Notes: generated by a model not told the origin, from the sequence alone. A stretch of DNA of 64,000 bases from Euglena gracilis (GCA_039621445.1 CP154956.1:58594465-58658464); one strand, 5' to 3'; shown: positions 11,258 to 20,548, numbered from the stretch's first letter. Program-made: numbers and translations.

Positions 11258-11326
11258 CTTCCTTATTTCTCTATCTTTCTCGCAGAGTTTTTGATTAAGA
11301 TAGAAGCCTACCTTTTTCAGTGCACC
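11258..11326 (+). promoter_or_regulatory. Candidate splice acceptors before the 3' cassette
   Basis: Two pyrimidine tracts end in CAG: TTCTCTATCTTTCTCGCAG at 11267-11285 and CCTACCTTTTTCAG near 11308-11321. They lie 65-105 bases before the ATG of the 1637-codon frame and after the end of pol. By analogy with spliced env mRNAs of retroviruses, they could create a subgenomic message for the cassette. This is inference. No transcript is visible here. Confidence 0.4.
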
Positions 11327-11387
11327 AGCACTCAAAGCGACTGACAACAAGGTTACCCTTAGTTGTCGTCGTCGTTCGGGTAGCATC

Positions 11388-14300
11388 ATGCTGCCTGGGC
11401 GCGGACCTGGACCAGGTCCACCATGGCCGCAGCCTTCTGGCGCGCCATACCCCCAGTACCCTCAGTATGCCGAGGCCCCGATTCCGGGTGCCCCACATGC
11501 TGAGAGGGTTTCCGCCCCGGTATTCGCCGCGGCTACCAGCAGCCGGTCCGCATATGCGGTACCAGATCCATCTGCCGTCCAGCAGCCGGCACCTCAGCCA
11601 CCAGGGCAGCGCAGATCGCGCCTGCCCCCGTATGCGGGAGAGATGATCTTCCGCACTACGGAGACGTTGGACCGGGCGATGCGTATGTGCGCACCCCCCC
11701 CAACGGAGCCCTTTATGCAAGCCCTTTGGGATGCATACTGTGCTCAGTTGTTGGTGGTAGCCAACACCCCTGGGGCTCAGTGGTGTCCCTGTGGTCAAGC
11801 CCTGATGACGGGGAGACGGTATTTCTCGTCGGCATCCGATTCCGGATTCGAGCCTGGCGAGACAATGATGGACCTGGGCGTGTATGTGCCGCCCATGCTG
11901 CAAACGCAGACGCCGGTGGGATCCCACACCGTGCATATGCGTGAGCACACGCCCCCACCGGTAGGTGAGGCTGTGCATGTCCCACCTGGGATGACGAAAA
12001 TGTTTGCTCGCCCGCCCTCGCCGCAGCGAATGCCGCCGCGCGAGCCGCCAGCGGAAGAATTTGTCTCGCAGTACGCGACGCACGCGGATTACCCGCGCGG
12101 CGCACGCGTGCTCCCAGCCGGACAGTCGGACGTGCCCCCTGAGGCGTACGTCCAACATATGTTCATGCACTGGATGCTACAGGCATCACCGGTCGCCCCT
12201 GTCCCTGGCGTTGAGCCACGGCGGCAGGCGGAGCCCATAGTGGTGGAGGATGAACCTCCCCACCGTGTGGTTGCCCGACCACACAGTGCAGCTGCTGTCC
12301 AGACTGGGGATATCCCCCGTCGGCAGGACGCTCCGTACTACCACATGGCACCTTCGGGAACCGAGCAGGATGAGCTTGCTCGACACTTCCTACAGGAGCC
12401 AGTATTCGCGTCTGAAGAGCACCGGACGAGGTATTATTCCTCTCTGGCTGCCATTCAGGGCCGTGGATACACCCCATACCATCCGTACCAGCCGCAGCTG
12501 CGGGTGGCAACCCCGGTATTACCCGGCGAGCCCCCGGCAGGTGTGGCAGTATTACCTGCCACCCTGAAGCGCGACAGGACTACGGAGAACCTTACCACAC
12601 AGCCCAGGCGACCCAGCCCACGGGACGCGGAAGGCGGTGTGGCGATGCAAGTGGAAGCCAGCCAGGATACCCCGGCTGGACGACCACCGGCAGAGGCACA
12701 GGTGGCGATGAGCCGTCCTGTTGCCGCGCTGCCACCGCCGATCCCTCCGGTATGGAAGGAGCCGCGACCCCCTGCGTCGAAGCCAAGCCCACGCCAGACT
12801 CCTAGCCAGCGCCCAGCCACGCCAACACCACGACGTGCAGCGGAGCGGCCAGGTCCCTCCCCAGAGATGGAATGGGAAGGAACCGAACCGACTCCGGCGG
12901 CACCGAGCGCCCGACCCTCTGGTATTCGCCAGACGGGAAAGGACACAGGCAAGGCCGAGGGCAAAGGCAAGGGAGAAGGCAAAGGCGTGGCCGGCAAAGG
13001 GAAGGGTGAGGGTAAAGGTAAGGGAACAGCACGTGAGGAGGAAGAGGAACCAGCAGAAGTCCTCTCGGACTTTGAGGATATGCTCAGGTTCAAGGAGGAG
13101 CTGGAGGACGAAGGCTGGCGAATGCAGCATGATTACCATGTTGCAGGAAACCGCCCCGTCACCCCTCCACAAGCAGTCATCGATGTGTTTTTACGCCACA
13201 CCGAGAACCGAGTCAGACTATTCCATTACGGAATAGATCTGTACGCCTTCGAAGGTGAAGGTGGCAGACCCTTGGTGGATGCCCAGCCGGGTTTCTGGGA
13301 GCTCTGGTTTTGGCTGGGATACCCCTGCCAGAACTGGGGTCTCTTCAGCGACTCCACTGGTCGCAGTTACCTGCACCAGTTGGGATTTCGGGACCAGCGT
13401 GTGTTGGCCCGAAGGCTGAAGGCAATCTTCGACTGTATTCATACAGTCGGACCACTCGGCGTGCAGTGGGAATTCTACCCACTACACCCCGACATCGAAC
13501 GCCTGATCGAGGTGTTGTGGTGCAACAACCTCCAGGTGTGGCTGGTGAGCCATTACGGGTCCACCTTCCGCGTTAAGCGTGTTTCCCTGGCTTACCCACA
13601 GAGGTATGACCTCTGTTGTAAGTACTGCCGGCAGGAATTTACTGTCGACTTCTGGGGATTCGGCGTACGCGGAAGTCCTCCACCGCCTCGGGATAACCCG
13701 GGCCTGGAGATGGGACGCCGCATGCTTATGCATGTGTGCCGCGACGCCCCGGATGTCCAGGGCAAAAGTCGCCGCGTCCACAAGCAGCGTATTTTTATGC
13801 TGCAGCAGTTCTGGTGGCGAGCCTGGACTACCTATGTCATGGAGGTGTATATACATCTCCGTGACCCCCAGGACGATAGGCCTGGTATGGAAAGCCTGCC
13901 ACCGGATTACGGTGACGCCATCGAGGGTCCTCGTCGTCGGATTCTCGGCCACCTGCGCCCCAACTGGCACCTGGCTGATATCAGCCTGGAGGAACATTTG
14001 CGGCGACAGTTTGGCGGTACCCTCGACCGGGAGGTATTCCTTCCGCTGATGTGTCAGCCGGAGGCCATCCTCGAACAGCGTATGCCGATTCTGGCATGCG
14101 TTCAGGAGTTCGAGGAGGGCTTTTTCGAGGTCTGGGAAGACACGCGTTACCGCGGCTTCCTGGGCCCGAACAGGCCTGCCAACGCTTGGGTGCAGCCATC
14201 ATGGCCGCCACCCTGGCCCAACAGCGCCAGCAGCAGTACGCTGGCCTTTTACAGGCTGGCGGACGCTCAGGGATGCCGATGGCACCCCGACGATCCTCGT

Positions 14301-16301
14301 TCGCCCGAGGATCTGCGCGCCTTCATCGCCCCAGAGGATGAACCTCTGGCGCGCAGGAGACGGGAGGCGTCAGTCGCTTCCACCACCGCGATTCCGCGGC
14401 GGGAGGAACGCGACCGCAGCCCCTCCGTCACCATCCTGGAGGCAGCGCCGCCGTCTCCGACAGGAACGGCTGTATCCTTCGTCTCTGCCCCGCGAGCGGC
14501 AGGGGAACGATCGGTTTCCCCGGCTCCCGCGGCGGCTTCCGTCTGTCCACCGGTAGGTGGAGACCAGGAACTTCCTGAGGAGGAAGGTGAGAACGTGGAG
14601 GATATCCTCTACGCTGCTCTGCCTGCTCCGGCACAGCCTAGGCCAGACGGAGCACCCGCAGGGGATATACCTGTGGCTGCTACGCCTGTTCCAACGGCTG
14701 AGCCTCCAGCCGAGGTGACTGGTATGGTCGTCGAGGATATCCTCGAAGAACCTGCCAGTCCCACAGCACGCACCTTGTTAGGAGGCCGTGTGCTCGGCGC
14801 CGTAGTCACCGGCATTACTGCCGTGGCTGGTGCACTAACGCCACGGGGTGGAGGCGTAGCATCAAGCTCCGCCGCCGAGGTCGTGGAGACACCAGATGTC
14901 GGTGTCCCCACACCCCCATCTCCGGCAGCAGTGCAACCACCTTCAGGGGATGAACCGCAGCCGACAGAGCCATCTGTCGCACCGGCTACCGCGGAGGAGC
15001 AACCTCCTGTAGCACCTGCGCCAGCGGTTGTGGAGGATCAACCTCCTAGACAGGATGTCGAAATGGAAGTGGAGGAGATACCCCCACGACCACCGACACC
15101 GCGCAGGGTCCCTGCCGTCCCGAGGACAATGTCAGAGTTTCTGGGAGTGCCAGCACCTGTGGAAGCACCGATTCCGGTGACGACCACAGTGCCACGCCTC
15201 GTCGGACAGGATGAACCTGCTCGGCGACGGCCGGCTGAACTACCCCGGGAACGAGTGCCGACCCCTCGGAGCGTCATGCGTGACCCAGCGGTCAGTATGC
15301 CCGCTTCGCCCGGACGGCAAGCGTCTACTCCGGCACCATCGGCTCCTGATACCAGGAGTAAGCCGCAGGCATCGCCTCCTGATTCCGGGAGTGCGAAGCC
15401 GAAAGGAGGCAAACCGGGTGCTACACCCTGTAAGCCCCCTGCCAAAGGCGGTGATAGGAAACCACCACCGAAAGGTGGCGCTGGAGGTCAGACTGGCGGA
15501 CAGCCGAAAGGCCCTACGACAATGCACGACTATTCGGCCGTTGCATCGTCTGGGTACGGCCAGAGCAAACCGAAAGGTAAGGCTCGTGGTCGACAGGCCC
15601 AATCTTCCGCCGGATCGACGGATGAGGAGCAGGATGAACCTGCTTCACCTCCTGTGTCTGCGGATGCCCAGCTCTGGACTCAGGATATCCTGACCAGACT
15701 AGGCACCGTGGAGGAGAGGACGAAGAAACTGGCTGCTATTAGGCACCAGAAAGGGTCACTGAATCGATGGATTCAGCCCCTCTTCGTCCGAGGAGAACCT
15801 TTCCAATATGTCCCGGAACATACCTGGACATTCTGGAATAGGCGCTCACCCAGAGTACTGGCACAGTACTTTGGCGAGGACTGCGTGTTGGATTTCCAGC
15901 ACGGCACGTCCTTTGCCTGGGCGTGCACCGTGTGCCACCATGTGCGGCACAACCAACCGCTTGTGCATGTGTGCAAGCGGCAGGTGCAATCCTCGTGGTT
16001 CCATCACAGGGCATATGTGCCGAACTGTGTGGCGCTCGTATGTGGCGAGTGCCTGAACGCCTGGAAGCACAGCTTGAACTACTCCTACAGTGAGACTGCT
16101 CACGACAGGGATATCCCTGCCTTGTGCATCAACTGTATAGGAGCCACGTTCGTGCAGACTGCCGATGGAGCAGTCACCACCATTGTCCCCCACCACTGGG
16201 AGACACTGGAGAAGTGGAAGAAGGAGTACAAGCAGGTGGAAGGCCGCCTGAAGCACTCCGACTTCCGAAAAAAGCTACCGCCACACGGGAATGGCCCGTG
16301 A
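11388..16301 (+). CDS. Large unknown protein of the chromovirus 3' cassette (1637 codons)
   Basis: I do not recognise this protein. It is uninterrupted although gag-pol around it is broken, and it is visibly richer in G and C than gag-pol. Residues 1-557 are Pro-rich and disordered, with WCPCG near 133 and a GKGKGEGKG tract at about 518-548. Residues about 558-980 look folded and rich in Trp and aromatics (LFHYGIDLYAF, FWELWFWLGYPCQNWG, CKYCRQEF). Residues 981-1418 are Pro/Ala/Glu-rich, and the short motif (E/Q/G)DEP recurs across the protein. Residues about 1458-1634 hold paired cysteines (CTVCHHV, CGECLNAW, CINCIGA) that look zinc-binding. I see no signal peptide or membrane segment, so an envelope protein is unlikely. 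The ATG at 11388 is the first in a frame open from about 11305. The end overlaps the next frame by 11 bases. Confidence 0.75.
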   Translation: MLPGRGPGPGPPWPQPSGAPYPQYPQYAEAPIPGAPHAERVSAPVFAAATSSRSAYAVPDPSAVQQPAPQPPGQRRSRLPPYAGEMIFRTTETLDRAMRMCAPPPTEPFMQALWDAYCAQLLVVANTPGAQWCPCGQALMTGRRYFSSASDSGFEPGETMMDLGVYVPPMLQTQTPVGSHTVHMREHTPPPVGEAVHVPPGMTKMFARPPSPQRMPPREPPAEEFVSQYATHADYPRGARVLPAGQSDVPPEAYVQHMFMHWMLQASPVAPVPGVEPRRQAEPIVVEDEPPHRVVARPHSAAAVQTGDIPRRQDAPYYHMAPSGTEQDELARHFLQEPVFASEEHRTRYYSSLAAIQGRGYTPYHPYQPQLRVATPVLPGEPPAGVAVLPATLKRDRTTENLTTQPRRPSPRDAEGGVAMQVEASQDTPAGRPPAEAQVAMSRPVAALPPPIPPVWKEPRPPASKPSPRQTPSQRPATPTPRRAAERPGPSPEMEWEGTEPTPAAPSARPSGIRQTGKDTGKAEGKGKGEGKGVAGKGKGEGKGKGTAREEEEEPAEVLSDFEDMLRFKEELEDEGWRMQHDYHVAGNRPVTPPQAVIDVFLRHTENRVRLFHYGIDLYAFEGEGGRPLVDAQPGFWELWFWLGYPCQNWGLFSDSTGRSYLHQLGFRDQRVLARRLKAIFDCIHTVGPLGVQWEFYPLHPDIERLIEVLWCNNLQVWLVSHYGSTFRVKRVSLAYPQRYDLCCKYCRQEFTVDFWGFGVRGSPPPPRDNPGLEMGRRMLMHVCRDAPDVQGKSRRVHKQRIFMLQQFWWRAWTTYVMEVYIHLRDPQDDRPGMESLPPDYGDAIEGPRRRILGHLRPNWHLADISLEEHLRRQFGGTLDREVFLPLMCQPEAILEQRMPILACVQEFEEGFFEVWEDTRYRGFLGPNRPANAWVQPSWPPPWPNSASSSTLAFYRLADAQGCRWHPDDPRSPEDLRAFIAPEDEPLARRRREASVASTTAIPRREERDRSPSVTILEAAPPSPTGTAVSFVSAPRAAGERSVSPAPAAASVCPPVGGDQELPEEEGENVEDILYAALPAPAQPRPDGAPAGDIPVAATPVPTAEPPAEVTGMVVEDILEEPASPTARTLLGGRVLGAVVTGITAVAGALTPRGGGVASSSAAEVVETPDVGVPTPPSPAAVQPPSGDEPQPTEPSVAPATAEEQPPVAPAPAVVEDQPPRQDVEMEVEEIPPRPPTPRRVPAVPRTMSEFLGVPAPVEAPIPVTTTVPRLVGQDEPARRRPAELPRERVPTPRSVMRDPAVSMPASPGRQASTPAPSAPDTRSKPQASPPDSGSAKPKGGKPGATPCKPPAKGGDRKPPPKGGAGGQTGGQPKGPTTMHDYSAVASSGYGQSKPKGKARGRQAQSSAGSTDEEQDEPASPPVSADAQLWTQDILTRLGTVEERTKKLAAIRHQKGSLNRWIQPLFVRGEPFQYVPEHTWTFWNRRSPRVLAQYFGEDCVLDFQHGTSFAWACTVCHHVRHNQPLVHVCKRQVQSSWFHHRAYVPNCVALVCGECLNAWKHSLNYSYSETAHDRDIPALCINCIGATFVQTADGAVTTIVPHHWETLEKWKKEYKQVEGRLKHSDFRKKLPPHGNGP

Positions 16302-16611
16302 GTTCCAGATCGACGCTGGGGCAATGCGCCTCGCCGTCGAGGAACACGGCAAGGTAAGAATGCCTTACCTCTGGACGTATGGCGACTGGGAGACACAGGT
16401 TTACCCCCTGCTCTCCAAGCGTCAGCATGGCGGATACGCCTTGCCACTGTGGCCTCCTGAAGAACACGATTTGGTGGACTTCAGAGGTTGGTTGGCGGCT
16501 GTATTACGGCCCCATACCGCAAGAGCTCGGACAGCGAGGTGGATGTATGACATCAACTTCCAGCAGACCCCGGGGATGCCCCCGCAGGTGCCTGCGAATC
16601 ACCCCGGATGA
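16291..16611 (+). CDS. Unknown 106-codon protein, second frame of the 3' cassette
   Basis: I do not recognise this protein. It starts 11 bases before the stop of the 1637-codon frame, in the +1 frame, and ends inside the start codon of the next frame (ATGA at 16608-16611). It is hydrophilic with aromatic clusters (YLWTYGDWETQVYP, ALPLWPP, FRGWLAAVL) and has the same GC-rich composition as its neighbours. Either it is translated by termination and reinitiation, or the three frames were once one protein split by two indels. The third frame returns to the frame of the first, which fits the indel idea as well. Confidence 0.55.
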   Translation: MAREFQIDAGAMRLAVEEHGKVRMPYLWTYGDWETQVYPLLSKRQHGGYALPLWPPEEHDLVDFRGWLAAVLRPHTARARTARWMYDINFQQTPGMPPQVPANHPG

Positions 16612-16898
16612 ATTACATCATCTGGCCGGTGATGTTGCCCAGAATGTTCTGGGAACAGCTCCAGCGGTACCTTCAGCATCATGCTGAACGTACCAGGGAG
16701 AAGCTGCCAGATAATTGGATCAAGGACTGGGAGACCCCTTCCTTTGATGCCAACGATCCGGAGCTCAACACCATTCGGAGTGAATCAGCTCCGCCGCGTT
16801 CCCCGCGCCAACTGGAGTTGGTTGAGGACCCATTAGGGGACCCCCAACACGACTACTGGCGTGAGGTGCGTGAACGTCCAGCCGATAAAGGCAGGTGA
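16608..16898 (+). CDS. Unknown 96-codon protein, third frame of the 3' cassette
   Basis: I do not recognise this protein. Its ATG overlaps the previous stop codon as ATGA. The product is charged, with IIWPVMLPRMFWEQLQRYL near the start and a helical, Arg/Glu-rich middle. It lies in the same frame as the 1637-codon protein. If the intervening shift is a mutation, this would be the true C-terminus of one protein of roughly 1830 residues. Confidence 0.5.
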   Translation: MNYIIWPVMLPRMFWEQLQRYLQHHAERTREKLPDNWIKDWETPSFDANDPELNTIRSESAPPRSPRQLELVEDPLGDPQHDYWREVRERPADKGR

Positions 16899-17709
16899 GG
16901 TGTCTGTAAGCGCCAATGCGGCGTCTTTCAGAACCCTCGTCAGGTATACGCCTGACACCCCGTTTGGGTATTCGCCCGAACACCCCCTTCGAAGACCCTT
17001 TGCGGTATTCGCCGCTAGTAAGTTCCCACCGGGATGCTGCCATGTGCAGGATTCCGTGCGCATGCATGCACACCCCTCTCCCCTCTCCCCTCTCGCGGGC
17101 GTGCGACACGCAGCGCACAGGGCCGACGGCCTCTTTTGCTTTACCTTTCTTTTCTTTTCGGCCGTTTGAGGCCTTAAGGCTGCCAGACAGCCCAACTTTT
17201 CTGGCCTAAGCCAACCCCCCACTCCTCTCTACTTTCCCCCCGGGGCAAATGCTGTCGCCGGCAGTTGGTTTTGTAGAGTAGGATTTCCTTTTGCGTGGTC
17301 AGGTTTGACTGGCCATGCGCCCTGCCCAGGTTTGACTGGTCAGAGGCCCCCTCCTACCACACCCTCCCCATGGGTTTTCCTGGAATGCCCATGGACCCAA
17401 CCCCAAGTGCCTTGGGCACACCCAAACTGGGTGGATGGGTTTGCTTGGCAAGGAAACCTGCCAGCCCCATTTTCCCCAGTGGGCTATATTATACTATATA
17501 CCCATAAGCCCGCAGAATAGGTGAAGCCATTTTGCGCGTTTTGGGCTTTTTGGGTCCCCCTCCTTTCCGCCCCCCCCTTTGAGTGGACCCCTGTGCGACG
17601 GAAAGGGTCCCTGTGGATGCGCCAGGGTGCACCTCCCACAGACCAGGTCTGTGTCCGAAATCCCTGTGGCCAGAATGCCTGGTCCAAAGGAGAAATCGGG
17701 CATAGCCCT
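16899..17709 (+). other. 3' noncoding region of the chromovirus
   Basis: I see no credible gene in about 810 bases. The stretch holds CTCTCCC-type pyrimidine runs near 17080-17100, a direct repeat of CAGGTTTGACTGG (17301-17313 and 17327-17339) and an AT-rich TATATTATACTATATACC near 17485-17502. It runs into the polypurine tract. Confidence 0.6.
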
Positions 17710-17719
17710 GGGAGGGGGA
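17710..17719 (+). other. Polypurine tract
   Basis: GGGAGGGGGA abuts the 3' LTR directly. This is the expected position and composition for plus-strand DNA priming. Confidence 0.85.
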
Positions 17720-18034
17720 TGTGTACCAGGCGTATGCTTCTGTCCCCTTCCGTTGAGGAAGTTAGGATGGAAGCAGATCCTATTAGGATCTCCTAATGGG
17801 TGCCCCTTCTCTCTCCACAGGTGGTATTCTTCTTTATACCTTTTCCTTCCTTTCCATCGGACCAGACTTGGTTATCCAGTCCGTCCTCCCTGCATTGCCC
17901 TGTGCTTTGCTTCTTGGGAAGTGGGAAAAGGGATTTTCTGTTACTCTGATTTTCAGTTCCCAAGTAGGTGCGCCAAGGCGAAAGCGAAGGCTTTTGGGAA
18001 TTGGGAAAGAGGAATTCGGAATCAGACGTACACT
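17720..18034 (+). repeat. 3' LTR of chromovirus copy A
   Basis: Same length and ends as the 5' LTR. By eye I count five substitutions: one near each of 17751 and 17863, and three clustered near 18009-18018. It is followed by ACTTC. Confidence 0.95.
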
Positions 18035-18039
18035 ACTTC
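18035..18039. repeat. Target site duplication, right copy (ACTTC)
   Basis: Repeats 1541-1545. Joining 1525-1545 to 18040 onward rebuilds a DIRS terminus complementary to 22300-22335, which confirms the insertion point. Confidence 0.9.
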
Positions 18040-18045
18040 CCCCCC

Positions 18046-18143
18046 AAGTGAGGTCATGCCTTGTTTGCCGGCTGTTTGAATGTGTATGTTTTTGGGTAGG
18101 TTAGGCCTTTCCCCTTTAGTGACTTATTTTGCCGGGTTGGCTG
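18046..18143 (+). repeat. DIRS-A left inverted terminal repeat
   Basis: AAGTGAGGTCATGCC to GGTTGGCTG is an almost exact reverse complement of 22503-22602. The inner edge carries the GTTGGCTG motif shared by all DIRS leaders in this window. Confidence 0.88.
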
Positions 18144-18157
18144 TTATTAATCGCCCT

Positions 18158-18892
18158 ATGGCAGAAGTACTGGTGCAGTTTATCTCGGTGGCAGACCCTG
18201 GGGAGATACAATCACTGTACGATGGTATTTTCCTATCGAAGGGAACTGCCGTTGCCCTTTTGGGAGCATCAAAAGAAAGTGCCATCAGTTTCGTGGCGAA
18301 GGCTCTTTGGGTACTCCCCCAATGGACTACGACACGGTGCGCGGTGGCGGTGGAACAACTGAGCGGAGAAGCGATGGTGACGGCCTCGACCAAACCCTAC
18401 AACGAAGCATGGCTCTTCTCGCTGGCCCTCGCGTGCGAAGTCGAGATGGGATCGTCGTTTGAGCTGTCAGACAAGCAGGTCTCGCCGGCCTTCAAGCTCT
18501 GTAAGGCCTGGCGCCGTGCAGCGGGGGTGGAGATTCCCGCCGAAGCTGGAGAACCTGGAGGTGCTGAGATGACGTTGGACGCGGCCGGTCGCGCGGCCGG
18601 ACGATCGAACGAGGACGAGGCGGAAGAAGAGGAAGAGGAACCCCTGGAGTGGGAAGAGGCCCGCCAGAGCCTGCCGGCGGACCTGGAGAAGGTCTTGCTC
18701 CGCCAACAGGCGGGCTCCTTGAATTTGGACATCCGTTCCCTCTTCGAAGGGCTGCCCAAATTCGAGAGGCTCAAGGAGCGACCAGAAGTGAACAACCACA
18801 GACAAGATGCAGGCTCCAAGGTGGACAAGCTGCTACGGAGCAGCCAACAAAGAATTTTGAATTTGCTTAGAATGTATGCGTTGATTCATTAA
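18158..18892 (+). CDS. gag: DIRS-A gag-like protein
   Basis: About 245 codons from the ATG at 18158, directly after the left terminal repeat. It is related to fragments at 42880-43240, 47700-47870 and 49150-49300, sharing the blocks TTKCAV / TTRCAV and (R/S)QSLPADLEK(V/I)LLRQQ. An acidic stretch (DEAEEEEEEPLEWEE) sits before the second block. The position before RT and the lack of enzyme motifs make it the Gag of the element. A TAA at 18890 interrupts the frame. The same frame stays open to about 19076, so the stop may be a mutation. RNA packaging is inferred from position only. Confidence 0.65.
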   Translation: MAEVLVQFISVADPGEIQSLYDGIFLSKGTAVALLGASKESAISFVAKALWVLPQWTTTRCAVAVEQLSGEAMVTASTKPYNEAWLFSLALACEVEMGSSFELSDKQVSPAFKLCKAWRRAAGVEIPAEAGEPGGAEMTLDAAGRAAGRSNEDEAEEEEEEPLEWEEARQSLPADLEKVLLRQQAGSLNLDIRSLFEGLPKFERLKERPEVNNHRQDAGSKVDKLLRSSQQRILNLLRMYALIH

Positions 18893-19059
18893 GAGGTACA
18901 AGCTGACAAGGTGGTGCTGAGCCAGCAGTTCTTCTACTTGTCATTGGAACTGGACAGGTGTTTGGTGGAAGAACGCAAGAAGGCAGAAGGAGCAGAAGCT
19001 GTTCAGTACCGAGGATCTGAAGATTCAACAAGAGGTAGAGAAGATCAACAGGGCCAAGG

Positions 19060-20502
19060 GTGGCTTCTTCCACCCTGAAGTTTTTTCCAATGCTTCCCCC
19101 TCCACCACTGGCCATTCCCAGCAGGGAATGTGATGTATTTTACTTTCCCCAGGCGGAGGATTCAAGTTCAAGAAGTATGGAAAAGGAAAAGGAGGATGGC
19201 CAAGCTTTGGAGATGGACATGGAAAAGGAGGCTGGAAGAAAGGAGGAAAAGGCAAAGGCAGAGGTAAGCCCTGCCCAGCTGCCTCAACAGCCTCAGGGAA
19301 GGGGAAATCCCCAGAACCCCACCTGCTCAGCACCCACAGTGGGCTGCAGCAGGACCCAAATGGCCGGACCCACAGTGGCCTGGCCAACAACACAGGCCCA
19401 AGGGATCCCAGGCCTGTGCACACACAGCAGTCATGCACAACCCCCCATCATTCCAGTGGAGGACAGGGTGCACCTGGCAGAAGTGGCCTGGGGGGACACA
19501 CCCCTACCCCAGAGATCCAGAGATCTCTGCCTACCCTGGTGGGAAAAACATGCCAGCCCACACCATGTCAAGTTGATCAGGGAGGGGATCACCCCCCAGT
19601 GGCATCACCCACCCACCCTGTCTGTGACAGGCAGACAGATTTCAAATTTGGAGCAGGCTCAAAAGATTTTGGAAGATTATCAAAAATCTGGGGCTGTAAA
19701 AAAGGTGGAATCAGATGGCACAGCCCATCTGCTTCCTTGGTTCCTCATTTCAAAAGAGGAACCCTCAGGGGAAACAAAATGGAGGTTTATTTTAGGTTGC
19801 ATGGAAATAAATGCATTCTTCCAGGTAAAAAAGTTTACCCTGGATCACATGCAAGGCATCTACCCCCTTCTCCAAAAGGGTCACTGGGGGGCAAAAATCG
19901 ATTTAAAAGATGCCTATTTTCATGTTCCCCTGCACGAAACCTTAAAGCCTTATCTAAGGCACAGGGTGGGGGACCAGGTCTGGGAGTATCAGGCAGCCCC
20001 CTTTGGGCTAAACATCATGCCCCAGGTTTTTCAGGGCCTCATGGGTGCATTCGAAAAAAGGTGGTATCAAAGGGGAATTCAGGTGTATGTCTATCTAGAC
20101 GACATCCTCATTACAGCCCCCAGCCCAGCCACCTTAACAAAACATCTCAGCCCGGTGGTGGAGGATTTAATGGCCAGTGGGTTCAAAATGAATCACAAGA
20201 AAAGTCTGCTGCAGCCAAACCAGTTGGTTCTCCATTTGGGGTTTCTCATCAACTTTCAGGAAGGAAAGTTGCAACTCTCCCCTCAAAAGACAAAAGGGGT
20301 CAGAAAAGAACTAAGAAAGTTCATTACAAAAAACATCATGTCAAAAAGGCAGGTGGCTGACATTTTAGGAAAAATCAGGGCAAATCTGCTGGCCCTGCCC
20401 TTTTTAAGGGCCTTCACCACAATGCTCTCCAATTTTCTGGTAGAGTATTCCCAGGACCTTTGGGGGTCATCTCACCCCATCTTCCAGGACATAAAAGAGT
20501 AA
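19060..20502 (+). CDS. DIRS-A reverse transcriptase
   Basis: A 480-codon intact frame. The first 150 residues are a Lys/Glu and Gln/Pro-rich link from gag. In another frame this DNA reads Gly/Lys-rich (KGKGGW-like), so the junction may have shifted. RT motifs follow: WFLISK, WRFILGCMEINAFF, KIDLKDAYFHVPL (279-291), QAAPFGLNIMPQVFQ and the catalytic YLDDI at 345. The thumb has LGFLINFQEGKLQLSPQKT. IDLKDAYFHVPL is typical of DIRS-type RTs. This is the only RT of the five DIRS copies here with a long open frame and an intact active site. It makes cDNA of the element. Confidence 0.85.
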   Translation: MASSTLKFFPMLPPPPLAIPSRECDVFYFPQAEDSSSRSMEKEKEDGQALEMDMEKEAGRKEEKAKAEVSPAQLPQQPQGRGNPQNPTCSAPTVGCSRTQMAGPTVAWPTTQAQGIPGLCTHSSHAQPPIIPVEDRVHLAEVAWGDTPLPQRSRDLCLPWWEKHASPHHVKLIREGITPQWHHPPTLSVTGRQISNLEQAQKILEDYQKSGAVKKVESDGTAHLLPWFLISKEEPSGETKWRFILGCMEINAFFQVKKFTLDHMQGIYPLLQKGHWGAKIDLKDAYFHVPLHETLKPYLRHRVGDQVWEYQAAPFGLNIMPQVFQGLMGAFEKRWYQRGIQVYVYLDDILITAPSPATLTKHLSPVVEDLMASGFKMNHKKSLLQPNQLVLHLGFLINFQEGKLQLSPQKTKGVRKELRKFITKNIMSKRQVADILGKIRANLLALPFLRAFTTMLSNFLVEYSQDLWGSSHPIFQDIKE

Positions 20503-20548
20503 CTGAAAAATGTAAAAGATTTACTGGGAAATTGGTCAGGAAGACCAT

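Larger units (their letters stand above)
1546..18034 (+). mobile_element. 16.5-kb Ty3/gypsy chromovirus (copy A)
   Basis: This is a complete LTR retrotransposon. It has 315-bp LTRs differing at 5 positions by my count, ACTTC duplications on both sides, a tRNA-iMet-type primer-binding site and a polypurine tract abutting the 3' LTR. Domain order is gag with two CCHC knuckles, protease, a Cys-rich and methyltransferase-like segment, RT, RNase H, integrase and a C-terminal chromodomain. RT before integrase plus a chromodomain places it with the Ty3/gypsy chromoviruses. It is far longer than the usual 5-8 kb because gag is very long and because a 5.5-kb block of three extra open frames follows pol. 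The near-identical LTRs imply recent insertion, yet gag-pol is already interrupted, so this copy is probably non-autonomous. Confidence 0.95.

Noticed and set aside
11295-16014. Long minus-strand frames opposite the 1637-codon ORF (up to 291 codons)
   Set aside because: They mirror the GC-rich codon pattern of the plus-strand ORF, have low-complexity Arg/Gly composition, and are many and overlapping.
11388-16301. Envelope-like protein
   Set aside because: No signal peptide, transmembrane segment or fusion-peptide-like region is visible; the protein is Pro-rich with zinc-like Cys pairs.
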